NCBI RefSeq assembly: GCF_000347775.1 | Contig: NZ_APAT01000015.1 | Location: 62,001-126,000, forward strand | DNA length: 64,000 nt | Direction of reading: 5' to 3' | From: Marinobacter santoriniensis NKSG1 | Lineage (GTDB): Bacteria > Pseudomonadota > Gammaproteobacteria > Pseudomonadales > Oleiphilaceae | In this document: in pieces, positions 1-6,296 of the stretch | Position numbering within the stretch: position 1 is the stretch's first letter | How the letters are laid out: every line of letters begins with the position of its first letter | The notes under the pieces: generated by a model | Told to the model about the DNA's origin: nothing | Seen by the model: only the letters and a program-made list of their open reading frames with translations | The model's database searches: none | Program-made: the position numbers and the translations under genes

Positions 1-99
1 GGCCGAGGTTTCAAAGAGCGAGAAGTTGGGAGCCTCGGACATCGTGGTGTTGTCGCAGCCGGTGAGAACAAGCGCTGTGAGAAGAATCCAAAATCTCAT
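1..99 (-). CDS. Putative lipoprotein, N-terminal fragment cut by the window edge
   Basis: Thirty-three codons are visible, reading from an ATG at 99 off the left edge. The N-terminus is a lipoprotein signal peptide: Met-Arg, a hydrophobic run (FWILLTALVL) and a lipobox L-T-G-C with the lipidated Cys at residue 15. The residue after Cys is Asp, which in enterobacteria favours retention in the inner membrane. The mature part is mostly outside the window, so no function can be given. The start lies 17 bases from the attC-like dyad at 116-172, which fits a gene placed at the beginning of an integron cassette read on the minus strand. The ribosome site is weak. Confidence 0.6.
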   Translation of the reverse strand, partial: MRFWILLTALVLTGCDNTTMSEAPNFSLFETSA

Positions 100-115
100 G
101 TAAGAGTCACCCAAG

Positions 116-172
116 AATCAACGCCGCGGCGAAGCGGAGACAAAGGCATCCGAGTGCCGCGCCTGGTTAGCG
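116..172. repeat. attC-like imperfect dyad (possible integron recombination site)
   Basis: A 57-base imperfect inverted repeat with AAC at its left edge (116-122, AATCAAC) and GTT at its right edge (166-172, GTTAGCG), as in R''/R' core sites of attC. The arms 122-138 and 150-166 pair with one unpaired base and a few mismatches (GCCGCGGC against GGCGCGGC, CGGA against TCCG). The core heptamers match the RYYYAAC/GTTRRRY consensus less well than the two sites near 2.4 and 3.1 kb. Orientation cannot be decided by eye. The rest of 100-325, between the lipoprotein and SDR genes, shows nothing else I recognise. Confidence 0.5.
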
Positions 173-325
173 GTTCCCATGTAGGTACGCATTAAGCTGC
201 TGCGCCTCTCGCAAGCCATAGACAACGAGAGCCCGCCTATCATGCCTTGGTAGCCGGGGCTCTGTCATCGCCGTCGTTGTCGAATCCGTGAGCGAAGACG
301 GCGCTTGGCAGAGTCAACGCGACCG

Positions 326-1318
326 TCAGGCCGTCTGCACCCGGAAACTTGCCGGCAGGCAGTTGAAATCGACCAACGTTTCTTCCAGCGCCTGGCGTAA
401 CGGCGTATGGGGTTCAGCGCCAAGGAATCTGACCAGTCTGGTGTTGTCCAGGGTTAGCGGTCTTTGCCAGAGGTAGCGCATTTCACACAGTTCCCGACTG
501 GTGGCATGAAAAGGAGCGATCAGCCGCAATGGCCACCAGGCAAACGGTCGCACGGGTGCGTTAGCCTCGCCACTGACCTGGCGCAGGGTATCGACCAGAA
601 CCTGGCCGTTGAGCGTGTGGCCGGCGAAATGGAAGTCAGCATAAGGGGGCAGGTCGGCCCGCTTGAGCATTAACTGGGCAAACGCTTCTGCCAGGTCAGG
701 CAGATACGCCCACGTATGGTCAATCTGCAATGCGCCGGGGTAGAGGATACGGCGCAGTTGCTGGCCCGGGCGGACCATCACGCTGAACCAGGCAAGGCCG
801 GTACCTGGCCCGAAGAAATCGCCGGCACGTAAGACGATCACGCGCACGCCCGAATCTGCGGCGGCTCGCAGCTTCTGTTCCATTTCCACGCGAATGGCGC
901 CTTTACGGGTGGTTGGGTGCTGAGGGCTTTGTTCGGTCACACCATAGCCGATATCCGATGCGTAGTTATAGACATTGGCGGGAAAGACCAGAGCGGCGCC
1001 GCTGGCGCGCGCCGCTTCAATAACGTTCTCAAGCATGGGTAAGGCCTCTTCGCGCCAGTTGCGATAACCCGGTGGATTGACCGAGTGCACGATCAGATCG
1101 CAACCGCGCCCAGCCGCTTGAGTGTCCGCGGCGTTCATCACGTCGCCGCCCCGCCAGTCGATGCCCTCGACATCGACCAACTGCGCCGCAGCGGACTCCG
1201 GGTGGCGGTGCAGAGCCCGGAGGGACCAGCCGCGTTCGGCCAGATTGCGAGTGATGGCCTTACCGAGGCTGCCGGTGGCACCGAGCATCAGAACAGTGGG
1301 TTGCAGGGTGGTTGTCAT
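326..1318 (-). CDS. NAD(P)-dependent epimerase/reductase, extended SDR type
   Basis: A 330-residue Rossmann-fold protein. Near the N-terminus MLGATGSLGKAI carries the TGxxGxxG dinucleotide-binding motif, followed by an acidic/basic stretch typical of NmrA/epimerase-like SDRs. I do not see a clear YxxxK catalytic pair, so it may be an atypical SDR with a reductase or regulatory role; the substrate is unknown. The ATG at 1318 is chosen over an upstream in-frame start because GAAGAGAGATC precedes it at a proper distance. It is divergent from a LysR regulator 95 bases away, an arrangement in which the regulator often controls its neighbour. Both genes lie between two attC-like sites. Confidence 0.75.
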   Translation of the reverse strand: MTTTLQPTVLMLGATGSLGKAITRNLAERGWSLRALHRHPESAAAQLVDVEGIDWRGGDVMNAADTQAAGRGCDLIVHSVNPPGYRNWREEALPMLENVIEAARASGAALVFPANVYNYASDIGYGVTEQSPQHPTTRKGAIRVEMEQKLRAAADSGVRVIVLRAGDFFGPGTGLAWFSVMVRPGQQLRRILYPGALQIDHTWAYLPDLAEAFAQLMLKRADLPPYADFHFAGHTLNGQVLVDTLRQVSGEANAPVRPFAWWPLRLIAPFHATSRELCEMRYLWQRPLTLDNTRLVRFLGAEPHTPLRQALEETLVDFNCLPASFRVQTA

Positions 1319-1413
1319 GGTTGATCTCTCTTCGGTAGTTGGACAAGACAACCACTATGCTTCTTAATAAAATGAATATAAATTGGCGATAAATGCATGG
1401 AGGATATTCATAA

Positions 1414-2331
1414 ATGAATATCAGAAGCAGGAGACGGCCGAGGGACATAGTGGCCGACTGGGGTCACTACCGGTCGATGCTGGCGGTCGTGCGTGAAGGC
1501 AGTCTGTCGGCGGCAGCCCGGCAGTTGGGGGTAACCCAGCCTACGCTGGGACGGCACATTGACGCGCTCGAAGCGCACTTGGGCCGGGAATTGTTCCGGC
1601 GCGACCGCAGTGGTTTGGCACCCACCGAGGCCGCACTGGCGTTATTGCCCCATGCCGAAGCGATGGATGCAGCGGCTGAAGCACTGCTGCGAGAAGCTTC
1701 CGGCGAGATAGCCGACCCCAGTGGCACCGTTCGCATAACGGCCAGCGAAGTGGTGGGGTGTGAAATTCTGCCCCGAGCGCTGCTGCCGTTGCGCGAACGC
1801 TATCCGGATATAGCGCTGGAGCTGGTCACCTCGGACCGACTGTCCAACCTACTGATACGGGAAGCCGACATCGCTGTGCGGATGACACCGCCCCGGCAGA
1901 GTGCCCTGGTGGCCCGCCACCTGGGCCAGGTTGAAGGGGGGCTGTATGCCCACCGTAATTACCTGAAACGCCGGGGTGTACCGACGGCACAGGAAGACCT
2001 TTCCGCTCACGCGCTCATTGGTTTTGATCGCGAGGACACCGCGTTGCGCTTTATGCGGGCACGGGGCGTGACGCTTGAACGCAGTGATTTTGACCTGCGT
2101 ACCGATAACAACGCAGCCCAATTGGCGGCCATCCGGGCCGGCCTGGGTATTGGCCCCATGTTCAAGCGTCTGGCTGAACGCGACTCGGAACTTGAGGCGG
2201 TGTTGCCCGAGTCACTGAGCTTTGAATTGCCGATGTGGCTGGCCATGCATGAATCACTGCGTTCAGTGCGCCGGGTCAGGTTGGTCTTCGATCATCTGGC
2301 GGATGCGCTCAGTGACTGGGTGGTGGACTGA
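1414..2331 (+). CDS. LysR family transcriptional regulator
   Basis: 305 residues. The N-terminal winged helix-turn-helix is clear (residues about 20-80: SMLAVVREGSLSAAARQLG, then VTQPTLGRHIDALE). An effector-binding domain of the periplasmic-binding-protein fold follows from about residue 95. The ATG at 1414 has a strong ribosome site (GGAGGAT, 8 bases upstream). It is divergent from the SDR gene, and the shared AT-rich spacer 1319-1413 presumably holds both promoters and the LysR box. The effector is unknown. The stop is 62 bases before the attC at 2394, so the SDR and LysR genes together would form one cassette of about 2.3 kb if the dyad at 116-172 is its other boundary. Confidence 0.88.
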   Translation: MNIRSRRRPRDIVADWGHYRSMLAVVREGSLSAAARQLGVTQPTLGRHIDALEAHLGRELFRRDRSGLAPTEAALALLPHAEAMDAAAEALLREASGEIADPSGTVRITASEVVGCEILPRALLPLRERYPDIALELVTSDRLSNLLIREADIAVRMTPPRQSALVARHLGQVEGGLYAHRNYLKRRGVPTAQEDLSAHALIGFDREDTALRFMRARGVTLERSDFDLRTDNNAAQLAAIRAGLGIGPMFKRLAERDSELEAVLPESLSFELPMWLAMHESLRSVRRVRLVFDHLADALSDWVVD

Positions 2332-2393
2332 CTGCGCCCCTGGGCAGGATTTGGCGGTTTATGGGCCGAGGTTGTGTAAACGGGCCCGTGAAA

Positions 2394-2471
2394 ATATAAC
2401 GCCCGCCTCACGCGCCGGTTTGGAGCCGCGAAGCGGCGGAAAAGCGGTCGCTGTGCAGCCGATTGTTAAAT
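2394..2471 (+). repeat. Integron attC site upstream of the yefM-yoeB cassette
   Basis: A 78-base imperfect inverted repeat with attC layout. The R'' box is ATATAAC (2394-2400) and the R' box is GTTAAAT (2465-2471), a full match to GTTRRRY. Folding gives a central GCCGC-GAA-GCGGC hairpin (2425-2437). Outside it are imperfect pairings of CCGGTTT with AAAGCGG and of CACGCG with CGCTGTG, the latter leaving an unpaired base as in known attC sites. The central GCGAAGC resembles that in the aadA-type attC. The crossover would fall between G2465 and T2466. Confidence 0.75.
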
Positions 2472-2491
2472 CCTCATATGTACGTTATCCT
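2463..2491 (+). promoter_or_regulatory. Predicted promoter of yefM-yoeB, overlapping the attC R' box
   Basis: A sigma-70-like promoter with -35 TTGTTA (2463-2468), a 17-base spacer and -10 TATCCT (2486-2491). The -35 hexamer spans the predicted attC crossover point (G2465/T2466), so its first three bases would come from whatever precedes the cassette. The spacer and -10 overlap the TGTACA-type repeats of the autoregulatory operator. Confidence 0.5.
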
Positions 2492-2517
2492 GCACAGGAA
2501 CAAGATCCTGTACAGGA
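2479..2517 (+). promoter_or_regulatory. YefM-type operator: TGTACA-core palindromes
   Basis: A perfect 12-base palindrome TCCTGTACAGGA (2506-2517) has the TGTACA core bound by YefM antitoxins. Two degenerate copies lie upstream: TGCACA at 2491-2496 and TGTACG at 2479-2484, with centres 12 bases apart. In the Escherichia coli system a long and a short palindrome spaced 12 bases apart allow conditional cooperativity by YefM-YoeB. Their position over and just after the -10 element fits repression by the complex. Confidence 0.65.
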
Positions 2518-2525
2518 GCAGCCTT

Positions 2526-2777
2526 ATGGATGCCATTAGCTACACATCCGCTAGAACCAATCTGGCAAAAACCATGGAACAGGTCTGTGAAGACCATGCA
2601 CCCGTGATCATCACCCGAAGCAAATCGCAGTCCGTGGTCATGATCTCTCTTGAGGACTATGAGGCATTGCAAGAGACCGCATACCTCCTGCGCGCACCCA
2701 AAAACGCTCGTCGTTTGCTAGAGTCCGTTGCAGAGCTGGAGCAAGGCAATGGTCAGGAAAAGGAACTTCTTGAATGA
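2526..2777 (+). CDS. yefM: Antitoxin YefM (Phd/YefM family)
   Basis: 83 residues, the usual YefM length. The N-terminal half has the Phd/YefM DNA-binding and dimerisation fold (MDAISYTSARTNLAKTME, then the SVVMISLEDYEAL signature). The acidic C-terminal tail (SVAELEQGNGQEKELLE) is the part that wraps the toxin. It neutralises YoeB and, with it, represses the operon. The ATG at 2526 begins at the conserved N-terminus; an upstream in-frame ATG would run through the operator and is rejected. The stop overlaps the toxin start by four bases (ATGA), giving translational coupling. The pair sits precisely between two attC sites. Confidence 0.93.
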   Translation: MDAISYTSARTNLAKTMEQVCEDHAPVIITRSKSQSVVMISLEDYEALQETAYLLRAPKNARRLLESVAELEQGNGQEKELLE

Positions 2778-3028
2778 AACTCATCTTCTCCGAGAACGCG
2801 TGGGAAGACTATCTGTACTGGCAGAAAACCGACAAAAAAATCCTGAATCGCATCAACAAGCTTATCAAGGAGACCAAACGAGAACCGTTCGAGGGTGTCG
2901 GCAAACCGGAACCCCTCAAACACAGCCTCGCTGGTTACTGGTCCCGCCGAATTAACGAAGAACACCGCATCGTTTACAAGGTCACGGATGACGCTTTGCT
3001 CATCGCCCAGCTCCGGTACCACTATTGA
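2774..3028 (+). CDS. yoeB: Toxin YoeB (ribosome-dependent mRNA interferase)
   Basis: 84 residues, the same length as the Escherichia coli protein and very similar to it throughout (for example KPEPLKH, WSRRI, EEHRIVY). YoeB binds the 70S ribosome and cleaves mRNA in the A site, stopping translation when YefM is degraded. The known catalytic residues are all present: Glu46, Arg65 and His83, with the C-terminal Tyr84. The toxin therefore appears intact and presumably active. Its stop codon overlaps the R'' box of the following attC by one base, which is normal for a gene cassette. Confidence 0.95.
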   Translation: MKLIFSENAWEDYLYWQKTDKKILNRINKLIKETKREPFEGVGKPEPLKHSLAGYWSRRINEEHRIVYKVTDDALLIAQLRYHY

Positions 3029-3086
3029 TTTAACACCTAAGCATTTAATGGTCGTGCGCAGCATGACCTTTAAATGTCTGTTGGAC
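3028..3086 (+). repeat. Integron attC site downstream of the yefM-yoeB cassette
   Basis: A 59-base attC-type repeat that fits the consensus well. R'' is ATTTAAC (3028-3034) and R' is GTTGGAC (3080-3086); both match RYYYAAC/GTTRRRY fully. The arms 3042-3057 and 3061-3076 pair at 14 of 16 positions around a three-base loop (CATTTAATGGTCGTGC against GCATGACCTTTAAATG). Together with the site at 2394-2471 it delimits one cassette of about 615 bases (crossover to crossover, 2466-3080). Confidence 0.8.
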
Positions 3087-3217
3087 TAAGCCGCCGGCAC
3101 CGAAGCTGTCGGGCGACGCATAAGGGTAAAGTAATCGGGAGGCAGGGCTCGGAACGGTGAGGCTGGCTGCCGAAGGACCTCAGCACCAGTGAACAGTAGC
3201 CGGGTTATATCCATCAT
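3086..3217 (-). CDS. Small open reading frame, 43 residues, hypothetical
   Basis: A 43-codon frame beginning MMDITRLLFTGAE, downstream of the transposase and on the same strand. It has a plausible ribosome site (AAGGAATCGGCC before the ATG at 3217), a mixed codon composition compatible with translation, and no membrane segment. It stops at the edge of the attC R' box. I do not recognise the product; it may be a passenger of the IS91-like element, the remains of a longer gene, or chance. Apart from this frame, 3087-3348 shows nothing I can name. Confidence 0.25.
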   Translation of the reverse strand: MMDITRLLFTGAEVLRQPASPFRALPPDYFTLMRRPTASVPAA

Positions 3218-3348
3218 TGGCCGATTCCTTATTGTGATTTAGCTCAGACTACCCCGCAGATGCTGCTTTTTCCAGTCCCGGGCCGCACACCGGCCCAGCT
3301 CACAAGGAACCGTAAGCGATCACCCGCCAGATCAGTACAGCGCGAAGG

Positions 3349-4167
3349 CTAGCCGGTTGGCACCGCCACGATTCTGAAGCGCGGGATCTGACGAACCATG
3401 TGAACCAGGCCATCATTGCAGCGCAGGCAAGGCCAACAACGAGGCGGTTCCTGGTTCACTCGGTTTGATTCTGGTTGGGGTGGCTGTAACAGGCACTGTC
3501 GGATGACGGCCAGCTTTTGTCGTCGCGTTCGGTTGCTCAGGTAACCAAAGTGGCGAATGCGCATGAACCCTTTTGGCAGAATATGCATCAGAAACCGCCT
3601 GACGAACTCCTGTCCTTCCAGCCATTGGGTCTTTAGCCGCCCATGATCCCGGTAATCCTTGTATCGGAACGAGATCCGGTCACCTTCCATCGACAACAAC
3701 CGCCCGTTACTGATGGCGATCCGGTGAGTGTAGCGAGCGAGATAGTCGACAACCGTATCGGCCTGGTTCAGGCAGTGTCGGGTATAGACAACCCACTCCT
3801 GTTGCATCAGGCCGTCGAGCAGGCCATCAACCTCACCGCTGTTGGTCACCCGATACAGTTCACCGGCGTTCGCCGACACTCTCAGCAACGACACCATTCG
3901 CCCCCGAAAGCGCCGCGATAATGCCCGTTGGCGGTTGCTCCATCGCTGGCTCGCGCGGCCTTGGCACTGGGGGCAATGTCGGTCCCGGCAGCCGTAATAA
4001 CAGACCGAGCGGGCCTTGCAGTGATCACACTGCACCTCCATGCCGCCCATGCGGGCCGTCCGGCACCCGGTTAACCGGGCACATACCTTGAGGCGATGGC
4101 CATCCAGTGGCTCCTCAGGAAGGAACCGATCCAGAATCGTCTGGACGGTCAGTAAACTGGCCATCAT
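3349..4167 (-). pseudogene. IS91 family transposase with internal deletion (HUH region missing)
   Basis: 272 residues; related transposases are about 370-400. The N-terminal zinc-binding region is present (CARLTGC, CDHC, CRDRHCPQC within residues 28-68). The reading frame then jumps from CQGRASQRWSNRQR straight to ALSRRFRGRM, which in relatives is preceded by roughly 90-100 residues including the His-rich HUH motif that binds the metal for rolling-circle nicking. The Y2 motif survives (DYLARYTHR, two tyrosines spaced YxxxY). The deletion keeps frame, so a protein could be made, but catalysis should be lost. The start ATGA overlaps the stop of the upstream recombinase frame, the usual coupled arrangement of these elements. 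Confidence 0.75.
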
Positions 4168-5015
4168 CCACCTCCCAGACCGGCCATCAGGTCGACCGGT
4201 CCACGGTTGTGAGGTGTCACTCCGGGCAGCCAGTGCAAATACCGCTGTGTGCTGCGCAGATCGCTATGCCCCAGCAGTCGTTACAACTCATGCAGGGCAA
4301 CGCCCTGTTCTAACTGGTGGGTGGCGTAGGCATGGCGCAGGGCATGAATGCCTCCGCCTTTGTGAATGCCACTGGCGCTCTTGGCCTGGTGGTAAACCTT
4401 CTGGGGTGTGGTGATATGAAGGTGCCGATCCGGCAGCAAATCACTGGGAAATAACCACGGCATGGGCCGACGAACCCGCCAATACTGACGAAGCAGACGG
4501 AGCAGTTCCGGTGCCATGGGCACCATCCGGTCCTTGGCTCCCTTACCCTGATCAACCCGAAGCAGGGAACGTTCACCATCAACATCCTTCACCTGCAACG
4601 CCACCGCTTCACTGACCCGCAGGCCACAGCCATAGATGATAGACAACAACGCCTGATGCTTGGGGTAGGAAACTGCAGACAGTAGGCGAGCGACTTCCTG
4701 GCGGGTCAGCAGTTCCGGAATGCGCTGAGGCCGCTTGGGTAAGACCAGCGTCACATCGAAGTGCGCCCAGTGCAGCACTTGCAGGTACAAAAACCGGATG
4801 CCGTGAAGGTAGAGGCGACAACTGGCGGGTGACAGGGCGCGCTCCTGGACCAGGTAGTTGAAATAGACCTGCAGGTCATCGACTTGCAGTTGATCCGGCG
4901 AGCGCCGGTAGTATCGAGCCAGCTCGGTTACCACATAGAGATAACTTTGCTGGGTTCGGGGGGAAAAGCCATGCTGGCACATGGCCTGGATCATGGTCTG
5001 ACGTAACGGTGTCAT
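4164..5015 (-). pseudogene. Tyrosine recombinase/integrase of the IS91-like element, premature stop
   Basis: The frame starts at ATG 5015 (ribosome site AGAGGAGAATC) with an N-terminal SAM-like core-binding domain (SPRTQQSYLYVV, about residues 15-95). The catalytic domain follows: Arg of box I in GCGLRVSEAV and HxxR in HALRHAYATH. An in-frame TAA at 4281-4283 cuts it after ALHEL. Reading on in the same frame gives RLLGHSDLRSTQRYLH, the region with the second His and the catalytic Tyr, ending at a TGA (4164-4166) that overlaps the transposase start. A single C-to-T change of a Gln codon (CAA) explains the stop. Without the Tyr the truncated product cannot recombine DNA. Confidence 0.8.
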
Positions 5016-5124
5016 GACGGATTCTCCTCTTCTGAAAAGCCCACCTGGGCTCATCAAAAGTATCCGTCAGTTCACCTGATCTCGCGGGAAATCCCGGGCC
5101 CATTCGCTACCGCGAAGCGGTTTA

Positions 5125-5163
5125 GTTCAACAACAACTTAGCCGAGTCGGACTGCTGTTGCCG
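5125..5163 (+). repeat. Short imperfect hairpin, degenerate attC or IS end
   Basis: The segment begins with GTTCAAC (a match to RYYYAAC) and ends near GTTG (5157-5160). The arms CAACAACTTAGCCG and CGGACTGCTGTTG pair imperfectly around AGT. It could be a decayed attC closing the cassette that received the IS91-like element, or a terminal hairpin of that element. A separate small hairpin (ACCGC-GAA-GCGGT, 5109-5121) lies just upstream. The remainder of 5016-5310 holds nothing I recognise. Confidence 0.25.
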
Positions 5164-5310
5164 TGTAATCGCGTGGCTTCTCGTTTTTACGCCAGGTGTG
5201 CATGCATCTTGATTTGGTTCTGACAATTTGAGCGACACACACCAATGGCCCGGCCCGCCACTGTGTATTCAATGCGAGAGAAAAATCGGATTATAAGGAT
5301 TTGATTTTAA

Positions 5311-5397
5311 TGGTGCCCGGAGCCGGAATCGAACCGGCACGGCCTTGCGGCCGAGAGATTTTAAGTCTCTTGTGTCTACCAATTTCACCATCCGGGC
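5311..5397 (-). tRNA. tRNA-Leu (anticodon UAA)
   Basis: An 87-base class II tRNA. The acceptor arms GCCCGGA and TCCGGGC pair, the discriminator is A, and CCA is encoded. The anticodon stem AGAGA/TCTCT-like pairing surrounds a loop with TAA. A long variable arm (CGGCCGCAAGGCCG) and the T-loop GGTTCGATTCC are present. It marks the border between the accessory region and the conserved chromosome, a common integration hotspot. Confidence 0.97.
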
Positions 5398-5424
5398 ATT
5401 TCGGAGGGAGATTTGAGGGGCGGA

Positions 5425-5453
5425 ATTGTATAAGGCCGTGTCTGGTAACGCAA
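5425..5453 (-). promoter_or_regulatory. Predicted promoter of tRNA-Leu
   Basis: On the minus strand: -35 TTGCGT (5448-5453), a 17-base spacer and -10 TACAAT (5425-5430), ending 27 bases upstream of the tRNA 5' end. The GC-rich stretch CCGCCCC immediately follows the -10, like stable-RNA discriminators. Confidence 0.65.
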
Positions 5454-5479
5454 TTCTCAATCCGCCAACCGCCCCTCAT

Positions 5480-6109
5480 TCAGCTTGCGTGCGGCTTGAT
5501 CGCCCTGCCCTGGTAGATATAACCGGCGATCTTCGGCGCGCCCGGCACATAGAGGTTGTTGAGTTCCTGGATATCGAAACCCGCCTCCCCGATCAGGTCG
5601 CCGATGTGACGGTTGAGATGGCAGCCACCGGCGAGTTTCTTCCAGGCCGGGGTTATGCGGTCCTGCCATTTGCGCACGCTGTGATCGACGGACTGGCCGT
5701 GCTCGAGGAACAGCAGCTCTCCGCCCGGCTTCAGCACGCGTTTCATCTGTTCCAGGGCGGCCTGGCTGTCGGGGATGGTGCACAGCGTGAAGGTCAGCAG
5801 GACGGTATCGACGGATTCGTCGTCCAGGGGGATTTTCTCACCCGGCAGGTCGAGCCATTCCACGGTGACGCCGGATCGGCTGAGGTTTGGCTGCGCTTTC
5901 CTGCGCATGCCTTCGGACGGCTCAAGGCCGTACACCAGTTCCACCTGTGACTGGTCGTAGAACTCGAGGTTGATGGCGGAGCCCATACCGACTTCAAGGA
6001 CGATGCCCCTCGCCTGCGGCACGACCTGGCTCCGTAACTTCATGACCTGGCCCATTGAGCAGGCCTTGTCTATGATGTGCGGAAGTATCCGGTCTTCGTA
6101 AAAACTCAT
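5480..6109 (-). CDS. Class I SAM-dependent methyltransferase
   Basis: 209 residues from ATG 6109, which has GGTGAT as ribosome site; an upstream in-frame start gives only four more residues. The SAM-binding motif I is VLEVGMGSAINL (about residues 36-47), with an acidic motif II region (YGLEPSEGMRRKA) and a motif around LLTFTLCTIPDSQAALEQMKRVLKPGG typical of Methyltransf_11 proteins. The C-terminal part (HLNRHIGDLIGEAGFDIQELNN) resembles UbiE-like small-molecule or lipid methyltransferases. The substrate is unknown. It is a single gene between tRNA-Leu and the cyd operon, transcribed away from the latter. Confidence 0.85.
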   Translation of the reverse strand: MSFYEDRILPHIIDKACSMGQVMKLRSQVVPQARGIVLEVGMGSAINLEFYDQSQVELVYGLEPSEGMRRKAQPNLSRSGVTVEWLDLPGEKIPLDDESVDTVLLTFTLCTIPDSQAALEQMKRVLKPGGELLFLEHGQSVDHSVRKWQDRITPAWKKLAGGCHLNRHIGDLIGEAGFDIQELNNLYVPGAPKIAGYIYQGRAIKPHAS

Positions 6110-6296
6110 TGAAATCACCATAATTGTTTTAAGTCAACGGTGCGACATTCTGACCTGTTGGCGTTTATGAATTTTATGTAGCATGTTCACCATCTGCCGG
6201 TAATAACAACAGAACAATATGAGCTAAGGCAGCGGCTGAGCGAGTGCTCCAGCAGCGCTTGTTCTTTTGTGATGTATGGTTTTGCCGGAGGTTCCC

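Larger units (their letters stand above)
3349..5057 (-). mobile_element. Decayed IS91-like element (recombinase plus transposase), core region
   Basis: Two coupled genes on the minus strand, a tyrosine recombinase followed by an IS91 family Y2 transposase, form a known IS91-like arrangement. Both are damaged: a nonsense codon in the first and an internal deletion in the second. IS91 elements lack inverted repeats and make no target duplication, so the ends cannot be fixed by eye; the coordinates cover only the coding core. The element lies between the attC at 3028-3086 and tRNA-Leu, so it probably inserted into the cassette region. Confidence 0.65.

Noticed and set aside
2463..2525. Upstream ATG extension of yefM (start near 2463)
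   Set aside because: It would translate the promoter and operator, and the conserved YefM N-terminus starts at 2526.
6110..6296. FNR/Anr box before cydA
   Set aside because: No TTGAT-N4-ATCAA-like dyad is present in the spacer.
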